Below, piece after piece: positions 10,568-20,798 of a stretch of DNA of 64,000 nt; position 1 is the first letter of the stretch, and each line of letters starts with the position of its first letter. The translations under genes and the position numbers were made by a program. Below the pieces are notes generated by a model, which was given only the letters and a program-made list of their open reading frames with translations, was not told where the DNA came from and made no database searches. Location: the NCBI RefSeq assembly GCF_000280495.2, contig NZ_CP018016.1, positions 372,001 through 436,000 on the forward strand, in the 5' to 3' direction. The stretch is from Kosakonia radicincitans DSM 16656 (GTDB lineage Bacteria > Pseudomonadota > Gammaproteobacteria > Enterobacterales > Enterobacteriaceae).

Positions 10568-13120
10568 TCAGAACAGCTCGTGCGTTTCCCCGTTATCAAT
10601 GATGGTCGTGCCCACTTCATGTACTGCTTGCTGCGTCGGCTGAGTTCCTTCGATGAAGTACTCCTGACGGCTACTGCCACCACTTGCCAACTGCCCGGTG
10701 CTGCGGTCGATATTGACGGTGACCACGCCTGGCGGCGGCGTTAACGGATCTTCCGGCACACCGTCCAGCACCGCTTTCATGTATGCATCCCAGGCTGGCT
10801 GGGCGCTTTTCGCACCGCCTTCGTAGCCGGAAATCTGATCTTTGATCGCGCCGGAAGCAGTGGTTCGCCCCAGATCGCGACGATGATCGTCAAAACCGAT
10901 CCACACGGAAGTGACAACGCCCGGACCATAACCGGAGAACCAGGCATCTTTCGAGCTGTTGGTGGTGCCGGTTTTACCGCCGATATCGTTACGCTTGAGA
11001 TCGCGTCCCGCGCGCCAGCCCGTTCCCTGCCAACCGGGTTCGCCAAAGATGTTGCTGTTCAGCGCGCTTTTAATCAGGAACGACAGCGGCGTGCTAATCA
11101 CATGCGGCGCATACTCTTCGCCACCGCTGCGCTGAACCAGCGCCTGGTTTGCCTGCTCCAGTTGCGGTTGCGGCACCGAGCTGTTTTGCTGCTCCTGCGA
11201 CGTGGCGACGTTTTCCATATCTTTGTTTTCCAGCACATTTGATTTCGGCGTTTCGCCGTAAATCACCGGAATGTCGCAATCGGCACAGGCCACTTTCGGG
11301 CGCGCTTCAAACAGCACATTGCCCTGATCGTTTTCGATTTTCGTGATGTAGTACGGATCGATCAGGAACCCGCCGTTCGCCATCACCGAATAGCCTCTTG
11401 CTACCTGCATCGGCGTAAATGAGGCTGAGCCCAGCGCCAGGGATTCGGTATGCACAATGTTTTGTGCCGGGAAACCGAAACGCTGCAAATACTCTGCGGC
11501 ATAATCGACGCCCATCGCGCGCATCGCACGTACCATCACTACGTTCTTCGATTGCCCCAGCCCCTGGCGCAGACGGATTGGACCGGCATATTCATCCGGC
11601 GAGTTCTTTGGCCGCCAGTCGGAACCTGCACCCACATCCCAGCGGGAAATCGGGGCATCATTGAGGATGCTTGCCAGCGTCAGGCCTTTATCCATTGCCG
11701 CCGTGTAAAGGAACGGCTTGATGTTCGAACCCACCTGGCGCAGCGCCTGAGTTGCACGGTTAAACTTGCTCTGGTTAAAGTCAAAGCCGCCGACCAGCGC
11801 CAGTATCGCGCCATTATGCGGATTGATAGAGACCAGCGCAGAGTTCACATCCGGCACCTGCGCCAGCCACCAGGCGTTATCGACCTGGCGCACCCAAATC
11901 TGCTGCCCGGCCTGTATGGCATCCGTCACTTTACGTGGTGTGGCGCCTTGTTGCGTATCAGAGCGGTAAGGGCGAGCCCAGCGGACGCCGTCCATGCGCA
12001 ATGAAACCGACGTGCCATCAGCCATCATCGCCACGGCTTCTTGCGGATTTGCGCTGGTGACGACCGCCGGAGAGAGCGGCCCGTACGTAGGCAGCGTTTT
12101 CAGCGAGTCAGTGATTTTTTTACTGCTCCATGCGGCTTCACCGATCTTCCACAACACATTTGACGGACCGCGATAGCCGTGGCGCATGTCGTAATCCATC
12201 ACGTTATTGCGTACGGCATCCTGCGCAGCCTGCTGCACTTTACGCGTAATGGTGGTGTAAACGCGGTAGCCATCCTCATAGGCTTTGTCGCCATAACGGG
12301 CGACCATATCCTGACGCACCATCTCGGAAAGATAAGGGGCGGAGAAGGCGATTTCCGGCGCATGGTAGTTAGCGTCTATCGCCTCGCTGCGCGCCTGGTC
12401 GGCTTGCTGTTCGGTGATATAGCCTTCACTTTCCATACGCGCCAGCACAACGTTACGACGTGCGGTTGCCCGGTCGAGCGAGTAGAGCGGGTTAAAAGTC
12501 GATGGCGCTTTCGGTAAACCGGCAATCACCGCCATTTCACTTAGCGTCAGTTGATCGACCGACTTACCAAAATAGACCTGAGCTGCAGCGCCCACGCCGT
12601 AAGCGCGATAACCGAGATAGATTTTGTTGAGGTAAAGCTCAAGGATCTCGTCTTTGCTCAACAGTTGCTCAATGCGGATCGCCAGGAACACCTCTTTGAT
12701 TTTACGCATCATGGTGCGTTCCGGGCTCAGGAAGAAGTTACGCGCTAACTGCTGCGTAATGGTACTGGCTCCCTGTGATGCATGGCCAGAGAAGAGTGCT
12801 ACGCTGGCGGCACGGAAAATCCCCACCGGGTCAACACCGTGGTGCTCATAAAAACGGCTATCTTCAGTGGCGATAAACGCTTTTACCAGTTCTGGCGGAA
12901 TTTGGCTCAGGGTCAGCGGGATGCGGCGCTTTTCACCATATTGCGCGATCAATTCGCCATCTGCGCTGTACACCTGCATTGGAATCTGTAACCGGACGTC
13001 TTTGAGCGTCGCGACATCGGGTAACTGTGGCTCAATATATTTGTACAGACCGTAAATCGAGCCTGCTCCCAGCAGAATGCAAAAGACTGCAAGGATGAAT
13101 AAATACTTTACGAACTTCAC
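10568..13120 (-). CDS. mrcA: Penicillin-binding protein 1A (bifunctional transglycosylase/transpeptidase)
   Basis: Class A PBP that polymerises and cross-links peptidoglycan at the inner membrane. Order: short cytoplasmic tail and TM (~5-27), GT51 domain with EDSRFYEHHGVD (catalytic Glu) and GASTITQQLARNF, a linker/OB domain, and a transpeptidase domain with the SxxK motif in VGSNIKPFLY and KTGTTNSSKDAWF. The start is set at the GTG at 13120, giving VKFVKYLF and 850 residues, the E. coli length. An ATG at 13144 would add 8 residues but has no Shine-Dalgarno. Divergent from hofM. Confidence 0.95.
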   Translation of the reverse strand: MKFVKYLFILAVFCILLGAGSIYGLYKYIEPQLPDVATLKDVRLQIPMQVYSADGELIAQYGEKRRIPLTLSQIPPELVKAFIATEDSRFYEHHGVDPVGIFRAASVALFSGHASQGASTITQQLARNFFLSPERTMMRKIKEVFLAIRIEQLLSKDEILELYLNKIYLGYRAYGVGAAAQVYFGKSVDQLTLSEMAVIAGLPKAPSTFNPLYSLDRATARRNVVLARMESEGYITEQQADQARSEAIDANYHAPEIAFSAPYLSEMVRQDMVARYGDKAYEDGYRVYTTITRKVQQAAQDAVRNNVMDYDMRHGYRGPSNVLWKIGEAAWSSKKITDSLKTLPTYGPLSPAVVTSANPQEAVAMMADGTSVSLRMDGVRWARPYRSDTQQGATPRKVTDAIQAGQQIWVRQVDNAWWLAQVPDVNSALVSINPHNGAILALVGGFDFNQSKFNRATQALRQVGSNIKPFLYTAAMDKGLTLASILNDAPISRWDVGAGSDWRPKNSPDEYAGPIRLRQGLGQSKNVVMVRAMRAMGVDYAAEYLQRFGFPAQNIVHTESLALGSASFTPMQVARGYSVMANGGFLIDPYYITKIENDQGNVLFEARPKVACADCDIPVIYGETPKSNVLENKDMENVATSQEQQNSSVPQPQLEQANQALVQRSGGEEYAPHVISTPLSFLIKSALNSNIFGEPGWQGTGWRAGRDLKRNDIGGKTGTTNSSKDAWFSGYGPGVVTSVWIGFDDHRRDLGRTTASGAIKDQISGYEGGAKSAQPAWDAYMKAVLDGVPEDPLTPPPGVVTVNIDRSTGQLASGGSSRQEYFIEGTQPTQQAVHEVGTTIIDNGETHELF

Positions 13121-13239
13121 TGGAGATTTCCCATTAAGAGTCATTTGGGCAGTTTATAAACAACCGCGCGGTAGTATAAAGGCAAGCCTGATGCATTGAT
13201 ATAGCGTCATCCCCGCAGACGATAAGGAGATCGTAACTT

Positions 13240-14025
13240 ATGGCATTCAGGCACTGGCAAATTGGGCTGCATATTCAACAAGATGGAATCTTTATTGTGG
13301 CGCTTGCCGCCGCACGTGGCGGTCAGGCTTTACGCCGCTGGTGGCACTTTCCTTTACCTGCCGGAACGATTGTTCAGGGGCGTATTAAAACACCCGAGCC
13401 GCTTCTTGCCGCGCTGCGTCCCTGGCGACAATCTTTACCACAACGGCACTGTGTTCGACTGGCTTTTCCCGCCGTACAAACCCTACAAAAAAAGCTACCA
13501 CGTCCGGCTATTGCATTGCGTGAAGAGGCGCTTAATCGCTGGGTATCACAGGCTATGGCGCGCGAACTGGAAATGGCGGAAAACGAGCTCTGCTTTGATT
13601 TTACGGAGGATGAGCCGGGAAAAACCTATGGCGTGACCGCAGCGCAGAATAAAGACGTGGCGGTGCTGCTCGATATGGCGCAGACCCTCTCACTACATCT
13701 CTCTTCTATTACGCCCGATGCCAGTGCATTGCAGGCTTTGCTGCCCTGGCTCGCGCCTCCTGCCCGTTGCCTGGTGTGGCGCGACGAACGGCAATGGTTA
13801 TGGGCAACGAAAGAGAGCTGGGGTCGGCGTGCGCAGGAGGACGCCGATAGCGCTGTTCAGTTAGCCAGCGTGCTGGGGTTGCCTGCTGATGAAGTTGTGC
13901 AGTGCAGTGATTTACCCGGCGGCTTTGATTGCTGGAGTGCTGTACCTTCGCGTCAGCCGCCGTTGCCGACAGCAGGCGATCGCTATGCTGTCGCTCTCGG
14001 GCTGGCCGTCGCCAGGGGATATTGA
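13240..14025 (+). CDS. hofM: HofM, PilM-like assembly protein for DNA uptake
   Basis: First gene of hofMNOPQ, related to pilMNOPQ/comA-E and required in E. coli for using DNA as a nutrient. The 261-residue protein has the actin-fold PilM outline, though diverged: an N-terminal WQIGLHIQQDG strand pair and conserved segments near LRLAFPAV-like VRLAFPAVQT. PilM-type proteins sit on the cytoplasmic face and contact the PilN tail. The start follows an AAGGAGATCGT region. Its stop overlaps the hofN start by 1 base (TGATG). Confidence 0.9.
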   Translation: MAFRHWQIGLHIQQDGIFIVALAAARGGQALRRWWHFPLPAGTIVQGRIKTPEPLLAALRPWRQSLPQRHCVRLAFPAVQTLQKKLPRPAIALREEALNRWVSQAMARELEMAENELCFDFTEDEPGKTYGVTAAQNKDVAVLLDMAQTLSLHLSSITPDASALQALLPWLAPPARCLVWRDERQWLWATKESWGRRAQEDADSAVQLASVLGLPADEVVQCSDLPGGFDCWSAVPSRQPPLPTAGDRYAVALGLAVARGY

Positions 14026-14561
14026 TGGCTGGCGTGAATTTTCTGCCCTGGCGGCAATACCGGCGGCGACGCAGCGTGCGTCTCTGGGCGAGCGTTTTTA
14101 TCGCCAGCCTCCTGCTGACAGGTGGTGCTGGCTTGCTATGGCGAGCATCGGTAGCCGCCAATCTTCACGTGCGGGTTCTTTGGCAGCAAGCCGATGCCGC
14201 ACTGCTGGCCTCGCTGAAGGCGGGTGAAAAAACTTTGCTGGCACGGCAAGACGCGTGGCGCAAGGCGCAGGTTCGCAGACAGCGGCGGCAGGATACGCAG
14301 GCCTGGCAGCCACGCTTGCTTAGCCTGGCCGCAAATCTTCCGCAGAATGCCTGGCTGACGCAACTGCGCTGGCAGCAAAACCAGTTGACGCTATCAGGCC
14401 TTGCCAGCTCGGTTCGGGCGTTAGGTGTGCTTGAACAGCAATTGCGCAACATCGCGGGGTTTCAGTTACAACAAACCGGCGCAATGGAACGGGATGCGCA
14501 GGGGCGCTGGCAATTCCACTACCAGCTTAATAAGGAGAACAGGGATGTCCCTGAACGCTGA
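14025..14561 (+). CDS. hofN: HofN, PilN-like inner-membrane protein
   Basis: Bitopic membrane protein of 178 residues. It begins MAGVNFLPWRQ, the PilN signature cytoplasmic tail that docks on PilM (NxLPWR), then a TM (~21-42) and a periplasmic coiled coil and ferredoxin-like domain. The start at 14025 is chosen for this motif and for the 1-base overlap with hofM. It overlaps hofO by 17 bp. Family role (alignment complex of a type IV pilus-like machine) is known; activity here is inferred. Confidence 0.9.
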   Translation: MAGVNFLPWRQYRRRRSVRLWASVFIASLLLTGGAGLLWRASVAANLHVRVLWQQADAALLASLKAGEKTLLARQDAWRKAQVRRQRRQDTQAWQPRLLSLAANLPQNAWLTQLRWQQNQLTLSGLASSVRALGVLEQQLRNIAGFQLQQTGAMERDAQGRWQFHYQLNKENRDVPER

Positions 14562-15006
14562 TTTCTGGTTTGCATTATCGCCGTGGCAACGTACGGCATG
14601 CTGGCTGCTGAGCGTTTTTTGCGGCTTGCTTTTGGTGTGGTGGTTAGCCATTTCCCCGCTTAGTGCGGCACAGGCGCAGTTAAATATTCAGCAAAGCGGT
14701 CAACAGGCCGCATTACAGGCTCAGTGGCGCACGCTACGTGCATTATTCCCGCCGACAGAAAGTGCGCCCTTACCCACAGCGCAGCCTTTTAGTCCTCTGG
14801 ATTTTCAGGAGACCAACAGGCAACTCATCCGCTGGCAACCCGGAAAAAATGGGGGGGAGTTGGTACTGGAAACTCGCTGGGAACCGGTGACGGAAACTTT
14901 TGCGCGCCTTGCCAGTTGCGACATGCAGGTTCCGGCATTTTCGCTGGCAGTGGGCGCTGATTTGTTGCGTTTTACCCTGCAACTGGAGCATGACGATGAT
15001 CGTTGA
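14545..15006 (+). CDS. hofO: HofO, PilO-like protein
   Basis: 153-residue bitopic protein with a short cytoplasmic start (MSLNADFWFALSPWQR), a TM (~20-40) and a periplasmic domain, as expected for the PilO position of the cluster. The start is set at 14545, behind an AAGGAG. The N-terminus overlaps hofN; the end overlaps hofP by 11 bp. Sequence conservation with E. coli HofO is modest and assignment rests largely on position and topology. Confidence 0.85.
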   Translation: MSLNADFWFALSPWQRTACWLLSVFCGLLLVWWLAISPLSAAQAQLNIQQSGQQAALQAQWRTLRALFPPTESAPLPTAQPFSPLDFQETNRQLIRWQPGKNGGELVLETRWEPVTETFARLASCDMQVPAFSLAVGADLLRFTLQLEHDDDR

Positions 15007-15397
15007 ACGCGTGGTTTTTGCCTGTGCGTTATGCCTGTTGCTGAGCGGTATGCGCGACCCCTTCCAGCCGCCGCCGGATACCTGTCAGCTTACCCAACTG
15101 AACCAATGGCAGTTTCGCGGCATGATTCAGGGCAAGCAGGCGGTGGGCATATTGCGTGATGCCGGTGAACGCTGGCATCGGGTCGCTGCTGGCGAGTTGC
15201 TGCCAACGGGCTGGCTCGTTGTTTCTGTCACCGTGGATGAGCTGCAAATTTCCACGGGTAAAGATTGCATCCCGGCGCAGTGGCGCTGGAAACGAGAAGG
15301 AACTCAGAATGAAAAAATGGATAACGGGCCTCATGCTCTTCGCCCTGTCTTACGTCAGCACAGCGACAACGCAGCTCGTCACGCTGACCGTCGATGA
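14996..15397 (+). CDS. hofP: HofP, PilP-like protein
   Basis: 133 residues (E. coli 134) with an N-terminal signal/anchor helix (VVFACALCLLLSG) followed by MRDPFQPP, the diagnostic PilP-type motif preceding the periplasmic beta domain that links to the secretin. The start at 14996 is preferred; an ATG two codons earlier (14990) is possible. Overlaps hofO upstream and hofQ downstream, so the five genes form one tight operon. Confidence 0.86.
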   Translation: MIVERVVFACALCLLLSGMRDPFQPPPDTCQLTQLNQWQFRGMIQGKQAVGILRDAGERWHRVAAGELLPTGWLVVSVTVDELQISTGKDCIPAQWRWKREGTQNEKMDNGPHALRPVLRQHSDNAARHADRR

Positions 15398-16541
15398 TGT
15401 GCCGGTGGTACAGGTGCTACAGACGCTGGCCGCGATTGAAAAGCAAAATCTGGTGATCCAGAAAGATGTCAGTGGCACGTTGTCGCTGCATTTAACCGAT
15501 GTTCCCTGGCGGCAGGCATTGCAAACCGTGGTGGAAAGTGCCGGATTAACGCTCAGTCAGAAGGGGACAATCTGGCAGGTTCACTCCGCGTCGTGGCAGC
15601 AACAAAAACAGGCGGAACAGGATGCCCGGCAGGCCCGACAAAAACAGAATGCCCCGCTGCAAACGCGCAGCATCGTGTTGCGTTATGCGGACGCCGAAGA
15701 ACTGGCAAAAGCGGGCGGAAAACTGCTTAGCCCGCAAGGCGCAATAACCGTGGACTCGCGGCTTAACCGCCTGCTGATCCGGGATAATAAAGAGGGGCTG
15801 GCGACACTCGAAAAATGGGTGGCGCAAATGGATTTACCGGTCGAGCAGGTTGAGCTGGCGGCGCATATTGTGACCATCAATGAAAAAAGCCTGCGCGAGC
15901 TGGGTGTGAAATGGGGGCTGGCGCAGAGCGCCGAAACAGCGCGTGGGCAGATAAACGCGCTATCTGCGGATCTCTCCGTTCCCGATGCCAGTACGCGCGT
16001 GGGGTTCAATATCGGCAGTATTAATGCCCGCTTGCTCGATCTGGAGCTTTCCGCGCTGGAGCAAAAGCAGCAGTTGGAGATCATCGCCAGCCCACGTCTG
16101 CTGGCTTCACACCGGCAGCCTGCCAGCATCAAACAGGGGAGCGAAATTCCTTATCAGGTCGCCAACGGCGAAAATAATACCTCGGTCGAATTTCGCGAGG
16201 CTGTGCTGGGGATGGAAGTGACGCCAACTGTGCTGCCTGATAAACGCGTTCGTCTGAAGCTGCGTATCAGTCAGAATATGCCTGGTCAGGTGCTGCAACA
16301 GTCCGGAGGCGAAGCCCTGGCGATTGATAAACAGGAAATTGAAACGCTGGTGGAGGTGAAAAGCGGTGACACGCTGGCGCTTGGCGGAATTTTTTCGCAA
16401 AAGCGCACCACGAATAAAAACCAAATTCCGGGGCTTGGGTCTCTGCCTGGCATTGGTCAGCTGTTTCGTCAGGATGGGAAGGATAGCGAACGGCGAGAAC
16501 TGGTCGTCTTTATTACCCCAAGGTTGGCGGCGGTACATTAA
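15309..16541 (+). CDS. hofQ: HofQ, secretin for DNA uptake
   Basis: Outer-membrane secretin of the Hof system, thought to form the pore through which DNA enters the periplasm. The 410-residue protein has a signal peptide (~1-20), secretin/TonB N-terminal domains (VTLTVDDVPVVQVLQTL) and a C-terminal secretin domain with the typical VEFREAVLGMEVTPTV and RRELVVFITPRL segments. The start at 15309 follows a GAAGGAA and matches E. coli HofQ (412). It overlaps hofP by 89 bp, which is unusually long. Confidence 0.94.
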   Translation: MKKWITGLMLFALSYVSTATTQLVTLTVDDVPVVQVLQTLAAIEKQNLVIQKDVSGTLSLHLTDVPWRQALQTVVESAGLTLSQKGTIWQVHSASWQQQKQAEQDARQARQKQNAPLQTRSIVLRYADAEELAKAGGKLLSPQGAITVDSRLNRLLIRDNKEGLATLEKWVAQMDLPVEQVELAAHIVTINEKSLRELGVKWGLAQSAETARGQINALSADLSVPDASTRVGFNIGSINARLLDLELSALEQKQQLEIIASPRLLASHRQPASIKQGSEIPYQVANGENNTSVEFREAVLGMEVTPTVLPDKRVRLKLRISQNMPGQVLQQSGGEALAIDKQEIETLVEVKSGDTLALGGIFSQKRTTNKNQIPGLGSLPGIGQLFRQDGKDSERRELVVFITPRLAAVH

Positions 16542-16827
16542 ACCTGCCGTAATCCCCCTTTTTCTTCGGAACTTGGTTCAGGTGTTTGACGTGAGAGATG
16601 ATTTAGCTTACAAGGAGTACCGATTTGAGCGTCAGTGGTCTCCGTCGTATAGCAAGCAGCGTGAAGGATAACGTGTTTATTCAGTTGCCAAACAAGCCGG
16701 AGTACTGAGATAATTTTCGATCTGACTCTCGCACTATCGCATATGAGGTTTCAGTTCATGTCCTGCTACGCTGGGTATCTGTGAAGCGGGTTTATCATCA
16801 ACGAATAGTCTTAGTAGTACCGAAAAA
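16542..16827. promoter_or_regulatory. aroK leader region
   Basis: 286 bp between hofQ and aroK. No stem-loop with a T-run and no convincing ORF. It must hold the promoter(s) of the long aroK-aroB-damX-dam-rpe-gph-trpS unit, which I cannot place exactly. Confidence 0.4.
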
Positions 16828-17349
16828 ATGGCAGAGAAACGCAATATCTTTCTGGTTGGGCCTATGGGTGCCGGCAAAAGCACTATTGGGCGTCAGTTAG
16901 CTCAACAACTCAATATGGAATTTTACGATTCTGATCAAGAGATTGAGAAACGAACCGGAGCTGATGTGGGCTGGGTCTTCGATGTTGAAGGTGAAGAAGG
17001 CTTCCGCGATCGCGAAGAAAAAATCATCAATGAGCTGACGGAAAAACAGGGCATCGTTCTGGCGACTGGCGGTGGTTCTGTGAAATCTCGCGAAACCCGT
17101 AATCGTCTCTCCGCCCGTGGCGTAGTGGTGTATCTGGAAACCACTATCGAAAAGCAATTGGCTCGCACTCAACGTGATAAAAAACGCCCGCTTCTGCAAG
17201 TGGACGCGCCGCCGCGTGAAGTACTGGAAGCACTGGCTGACGAACGCAATCCTCTGTACGAAGAGATTGCAGACGTGACCATTCGCACCGACGACCAGAG
17301 CGCTAAAGTGGTCGCAAACCAGATTATCCATATGCTGGAAAGCAACTAA
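16828..17349 (+). CDS. aroK: Shikimate kinase I
   Basis: Phosphorylates shikimate at O3 in the pathway to chorismate and aromatic compounds. The 173-residue P-loop kinase has Walker [10 protein letters not shown] (residues 11-19), the shikimate-binding [11 protein letters not shown] stretch (D34 region), a GGG motif (ATGGGSV) and the lid arginines (RDKKRPLL). It matches AroK rather than AroL in sequence and location. It starts the aroK-to-trpS superoperon described in E. coli. Confidence 0.98.
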   Translation: MAEKRNIFLVGPMGAGKSTIGRQLAQQLNMEFYDSDQEIEKRTGADVGWVFDVEGEEGFRDREEKIINELTEKQGIVLATGGGSVKSRETRNRLSARGVVVYLETTIEKQLARTQRDKKRPLLQVDAPPREVLEALADERNPLYEEIADVTIRTDDQSAKVVANQIIHMLESN

Positions 17350-17404
17350 TTCTGGCTTAATACACAGGCCTGCGGGTTTAAGCAACTAAGGTGGATGTCG
17401 CGTC

Positions 17405-18493
17405 ATGGAGAGGATCACAGTCACTCTTGGGGAACGTAGTTACCCTATCACCATCGCGGCTGGTTTGTTTAACGATCCAGCTTCCTTCTCGCCCCTGAAG
17501 TCTGGTGATCAGGTCATGCTGGTCACTAATGAAACACTGGCTCCGCTCTATCTTGATAAGGTTCGCCACGTTCTTGAACAGGCTGGCGTGAAGGTCGATA
17601 GCGTGATTCTTCCCGACGGCGAGCAATACAAAAGCCTGGCGGTGATGGATACCGTATTTACTGCTTTGTTGCAAAAACCGCACGGGCGTGACACGACGCT
17701 GGTTGCGCTGGGAGGCGGCGTAATCGGTGATTTAACCGGTTTTGCAGCGGCCAGCTATCAGCGCGGCGTACGCTTTATTCAGGTTCCAACCACGCTTCTG
17801 TCTCAGGTTGATTCCTCCGTTGGCGGTAAAACGGCGGTAAACCACCCCCTTGGCAAAAACATGATCGGCGCATTCTACCAGCCTGCGTCTGTCGTTGTTG
17901 ACCTTGATTGCCTCGCAACCCTTCCCGCCCGTGAACTCTCCTCCGGTCTCGCGGAAGTGATCAAATACGGCATTATTCTTGACGGTGAGTTCTTTGACTG
18001 GCTGGAACAGAATATGGATGCGCTTTTGCGTCTCGACGGCCCGGCGATGGCATACTGTATTCGGCGTTGTTGTGAGCTGAAAGCCGAAGTTGTTGCTGCC
18101 GATGAGCGGGAAACCGGCTTACGTGCTTTACTGAATCTGGGGCATACCTTCGGCCATGCTATCGAAGCAGAAATGGGCTACGGTAACTGGCTGCACGGCG
18201 AAGCTGTTGCAGCTGGCATGGTGATGGCGGCACATGCTTCTGAGCGTCTGGGTCAGTTCAGCAAAGCAGACACGCAGCGTATCAAAACGCTGCTCAAACG
18301 TGCTGGCCTGCCAGTTCAGGGGCCGCATGAAATGGCGGCGGAAGCCTATCTGCCACATATGATGCGCGATAAAAAAGTGCTGGCGGGGGAAATGCGCTTA
18401 GTGCTCCCGTTGGCCATAGGGAAGAGCGAAGTGCGCGGCGGAGTGTCGCACGACGTAGTACTTGGCGCTATTGCTGATTGTCAGCAGGCGTAA
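17405..18493 (+). CDS. aroB: 3-dehydroquinate synthase
   Basis: Converts DAHP to 3-dehydroquinate, the second step of the shikimate pathway; NAD and a divalent metal are cofactors. The 362-residue protein (E. coli length) has the nucleotide-binding [13 protein letters not shown], the [10 protein letters not shown] active-site loop, and metal ligands in [19 protein letters not shown] and NWLHGEAV. It lies 55 bp after aroK on the same strand. Confidence 0.98.
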   Translation: MERITVTLGERSYPITIAAGLFNDPASFSPLKSGDQVMLVTNETLAPLYLDKVRHVLEQAGVKVDSVILPDGEQYKSLAVMDTVFTALLQKPHGRDTTLVALGGGVIGDLTGFAAASYQRGVRFIQVPTTLLSQVDSSVGGKTAVNHPLGKNMIGAFYQPASVVVDLDCLATLPARELSSGLAEVIKYGIILDGEFFDWLEQNMDALLRLDGPAMAYCIRRCCELKAEVVAADERETGLRALLNLGHTFGHAIEAEMGYGNWLHGEAVAAGMVMAAHASERLGQFSKADTQRIKTLLKRAGLPVQGPHEMAAEAYLPHMMRDKKVLAGEMRLVLPLAIGKSEVRGGVSHDVVLGAIADCQQA

Positions 18494-18581
18494 CTATTAG
18501 AAAGGTCTGGTCACCTGTTGCGTGACGTTTAACTTCGGGCGCTATGCATGTCGTGGCATACGCCTTTGTGTGGGGTGTTAA

Positions 18582-19862
18582 ATGGATGAATACAAACCAG
18601 AAGACGAGCTGAAAACCGATCCCAGCGATCGTCGTACTGGTCGTTCTCGTCAATCTTCCGATCGTGTCGATGAACCGCAGATCAATTTCGATGATATTGA
18701 TCTCGATGCCGACGACCGCCGTCCTTCGCGTACCCGCCGGGCGCGTGATGAGCGCGAAGAAGAGGGCTACGACGAAGAAGATGAAGCTCTGGACGAAGAG
18801 CGTGAAGAACGTCGTCCGCGCAAGCGTAAGAAAGCGGCTGCCGCGAAACCTGCTTCGCGCCAGTACATGATGATGGGCATTGGCGTTCTGGTTCTGTTAT
18901 TGCTCATTATCGGTATCGGTTCCGCGTTGAAATCCCCTGCGCCCTCCACGGCCAATGAACAGAATGCTCCGGCAGAGAAGAATATCGATCTCTCCGGTAA
19001 CAATGGCAGTGCGGACAGCTCCGCCGCCGCTAACCAGGCGAATAACGCACAGCCCGCTGCCGGTACATCGCCTGTCCAGCAACCTGCTGGCAATGCGCCT
19101 GCGCCGCAGGATGTTACCTTACCGCCGATCTCCTCGACGCCATCTCAGGGTGAATCGCCTGCAACGCCTGCGGGCCAGCAGCGTGTGGAAGTTCAGGGCG
19201 ATCTGAACACCGCGCTGTCGCAGCCGCAAAGCCAGGCGCAGATTGACAATGCGGTAAGCTCCACGTTGCCAACAGAACCTGCAACGGTAGCACCGGTACA
19301 TAACGGCAATGCACGGCAGACTGCAGAAAGTCATTCGGCGGCAACGCGTCCTGAGCGCAAGCAGATGGTGATTGAGCCGAAACCGGTCGTTAAAGCGCCG
19401 GTCGCGAAAGCCGAGTCAAAACCGGTTGCCCAGCCGCCAAAACGCACTGAAACTGCGGTAACCGCTCCGGTGAAAGCACCGGCGACAACGACAACTGCTG
19501 CGACTGCTGCGCCGGTACAACAGCCGAAAGCCGCTGCGCAGGCTACTGCACCCGCTGCAAGCAGCGCAGTCTCAACCGGGAATGTTGGCGCGCTGAAATC
19601 GGCTCCGGGCAGCCACTACACGCTGCAACTGAGCAGTTCCTCGAATTACAGCAACCTGAATTCGTGGGCGAAGAAAGAAAATCTGAAAAACTTCGTGGTT
19701 TATCAGACTACGCGTAACGGCCAGCCGTGGTATGTGCTGGTAAGCGGCGTATATGCATCAAAAGATGATGCAAAACGCGCAGTTGCTACGCTTCCCGCTG
19801 ATGTACAGGCGAAAAACCCGTGGGCTAAGCCGCTGCATCAGGTTCAGGCCGATCTGAAGTAA
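18582..19862 (+). CDS. damX: Cell division protein DamX (SPOR domain)
   Basis: Bitopic inner-membrane division protein that reaches the septum through a SPOR domain binding denuded glycan strands. The 426 residues comprise an acidic, charged cytoplasmic part (1-~90), a TM (~96-114), a long Pro/Ala/Gln/Thr-rich periplasmic linker (~115-340) and a C-terminal SPOR domain (~342-426, [20 protein letters not shown]). The linker is low-complexity and is the part that varies in length between enterics. Confidence 0.96.
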   Translation: MDEYKPEDELKTDPSDRRTGRSRQSSDRVDEPQINFDDIDLDADDRRPSRTRRARDEREEEGYDEEDEALDEEREERRPRKRKKAAAAKPASRQYMMMGIGVLVLLLLIIGIGSALKSPAPSTANEQNAPAEKNIDLSGNNGSADSSAAANQANNAQPAAGTSPVQQPAGNAPAPQDVTLPPISSTPSQGESPATPAGQQRVEVQGDLNTALSQPQSQAQIDNAVSSTLPTEPATVAPVHNGNARQTAESHSAATRPERKQMVIEPKPVVKAPVAKAESKPVAQPPKRTETAVTAPVKAPATTTTAATAAPVQQPKAAAQATAPAASSAVSTGNVGALKSAPGSHYTLQLSSSSNYSNLNSWAKKENLKNFVVYQTTRNGQPWYVLVSGVYASKDDAKRAVATLPADVQAKNPWAKPLHQVQADLK

Positions 19863-19929
19863 TGTTTAAAGCGCAGGATGCTGTCGGAGCTTTCTCCACA
19901 GCCGGAGAGAGTGTAAGTAATCAGTCAGC

Positions 19930-20751
19930 ATGAAAAAGAATCGCGCTTTTTTGAAATGGGCAGGGGGGAAATACCCCCTGCTGGACGATATCGGAAGGCA
20001 TCTGCCAGAGGGTGAATGCCTGATCGAGCCGTTCGTCGGCGCGGGTTCGGTGTTTCTTAACACCTCGTTCTCCCGCTATATCCTCGCTGATATCAACAGC
20101 GATTTGATTAGCCTCTATAACATCGTCAAAGACCGCCCTGATGAATACGTTCAGTATGCGCGGGAATTGTTCATGCCTGCGACGAATCAGTCGGTGATTT
20201 ACTATCAGTTGCGCGAGGAATTTAACCAGTGCCAGGATCCGTTCCGGCGCGCGTTGCTGTTTTTGTACCTCAACCGGCATGGTTATAACGGCCTGTGCCG
20301 TTATAATCTGCGCGGCGAATTTAATGTGCCGTTCGGTCGCTATAAAAAACCCTATTTTCCGGAAGCGGAGTTGTATCACTTCGCGGAAAAAGCGCAGAAT
20401 GCCTTTTTTTACTGCGAATCCTACGCCGACAGTATGGCGCGCGCTGACGAGAATTCAGTCGTCTACTGCGATCCGCCTTATGCCCCGCTTTCTGCAACGG
20501 CAAACTTTACGGCGTACCACACAAACAGCTTCAGTCTGGAGCAGCAGGCGCACCTGGCCACCATTGCCGAGAACCTGGTGCAGAACCGGATCCCGGTATT
20601 GATTTCCAACCACGACACCGCGTTGACGCGTGAGTGGTATCATCAGGCAAAATTGCATGTGGTGAAAGTGCGCCGCAGTATCAGCAGTAACGGCGGCACA
20701 CGTAAAAAGGTGGATGAATTGCTGGCGCTCTATCGCCCGGCGACACCTTAA
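19930..20751 (+). CDS. dam: DNA adenine methylase Dam (GATC)
   Basis: Methylates adenine N6 in GATC, guiding mismatch repair, replication initiation and gene control. The 273-residue alpha-class methylase has motif X ([12 protein letters not shown]), motif [11 protein letters not shown], and catalytic motif IV DPPY in [18 protein letters not shown]. coli Dam has 278 residues; only the extreme C-terminus differs (YRPATP). Sits in the aroK-trpS chain 67 bp after damX. Confidence 0.98.
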   Translation: MKKNRAFLKWAGGKYPLLDDIGRHLPEGECLIEPFVGAGSVFLNTSFSRYILADINSDLISLYNIVKDRPDEYVQYARELFMPATNQSVIYYQLREEFNQCQDPFRRALLFLYLNRHGYNGLCRYNLRGEFNVPFGRYKKPYFPEAELYHFAEKAQNAFFYCESYADSMARADENSVVYCDPPYAPLSATANFTAYHTNSFSLEQQAHLATIAENLVQNRIPVLISNHDTALTREWYHQAKLHVVKVRRSISSNGGTRKKVDELLALYRPATP

Positions 20752-20798
20752 CTCGCTTTCGCCGCGTTGCCAGGCCCTATTTTCTCAAGGAGATGCGG

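Noticed and set aside
13121..13144. ATG start eight codons upstream of the mrcA GTG
   Set aside because: No ribosome binding site; the GTG gives the known 850-residue length. Kept as an alternative only.
19380..19560. Low-complexity repeat tract
   Set aside because: Encodes the Ala/Pro/Thr/Lys-rich periplasmic linker of DamX, normal for this protein.
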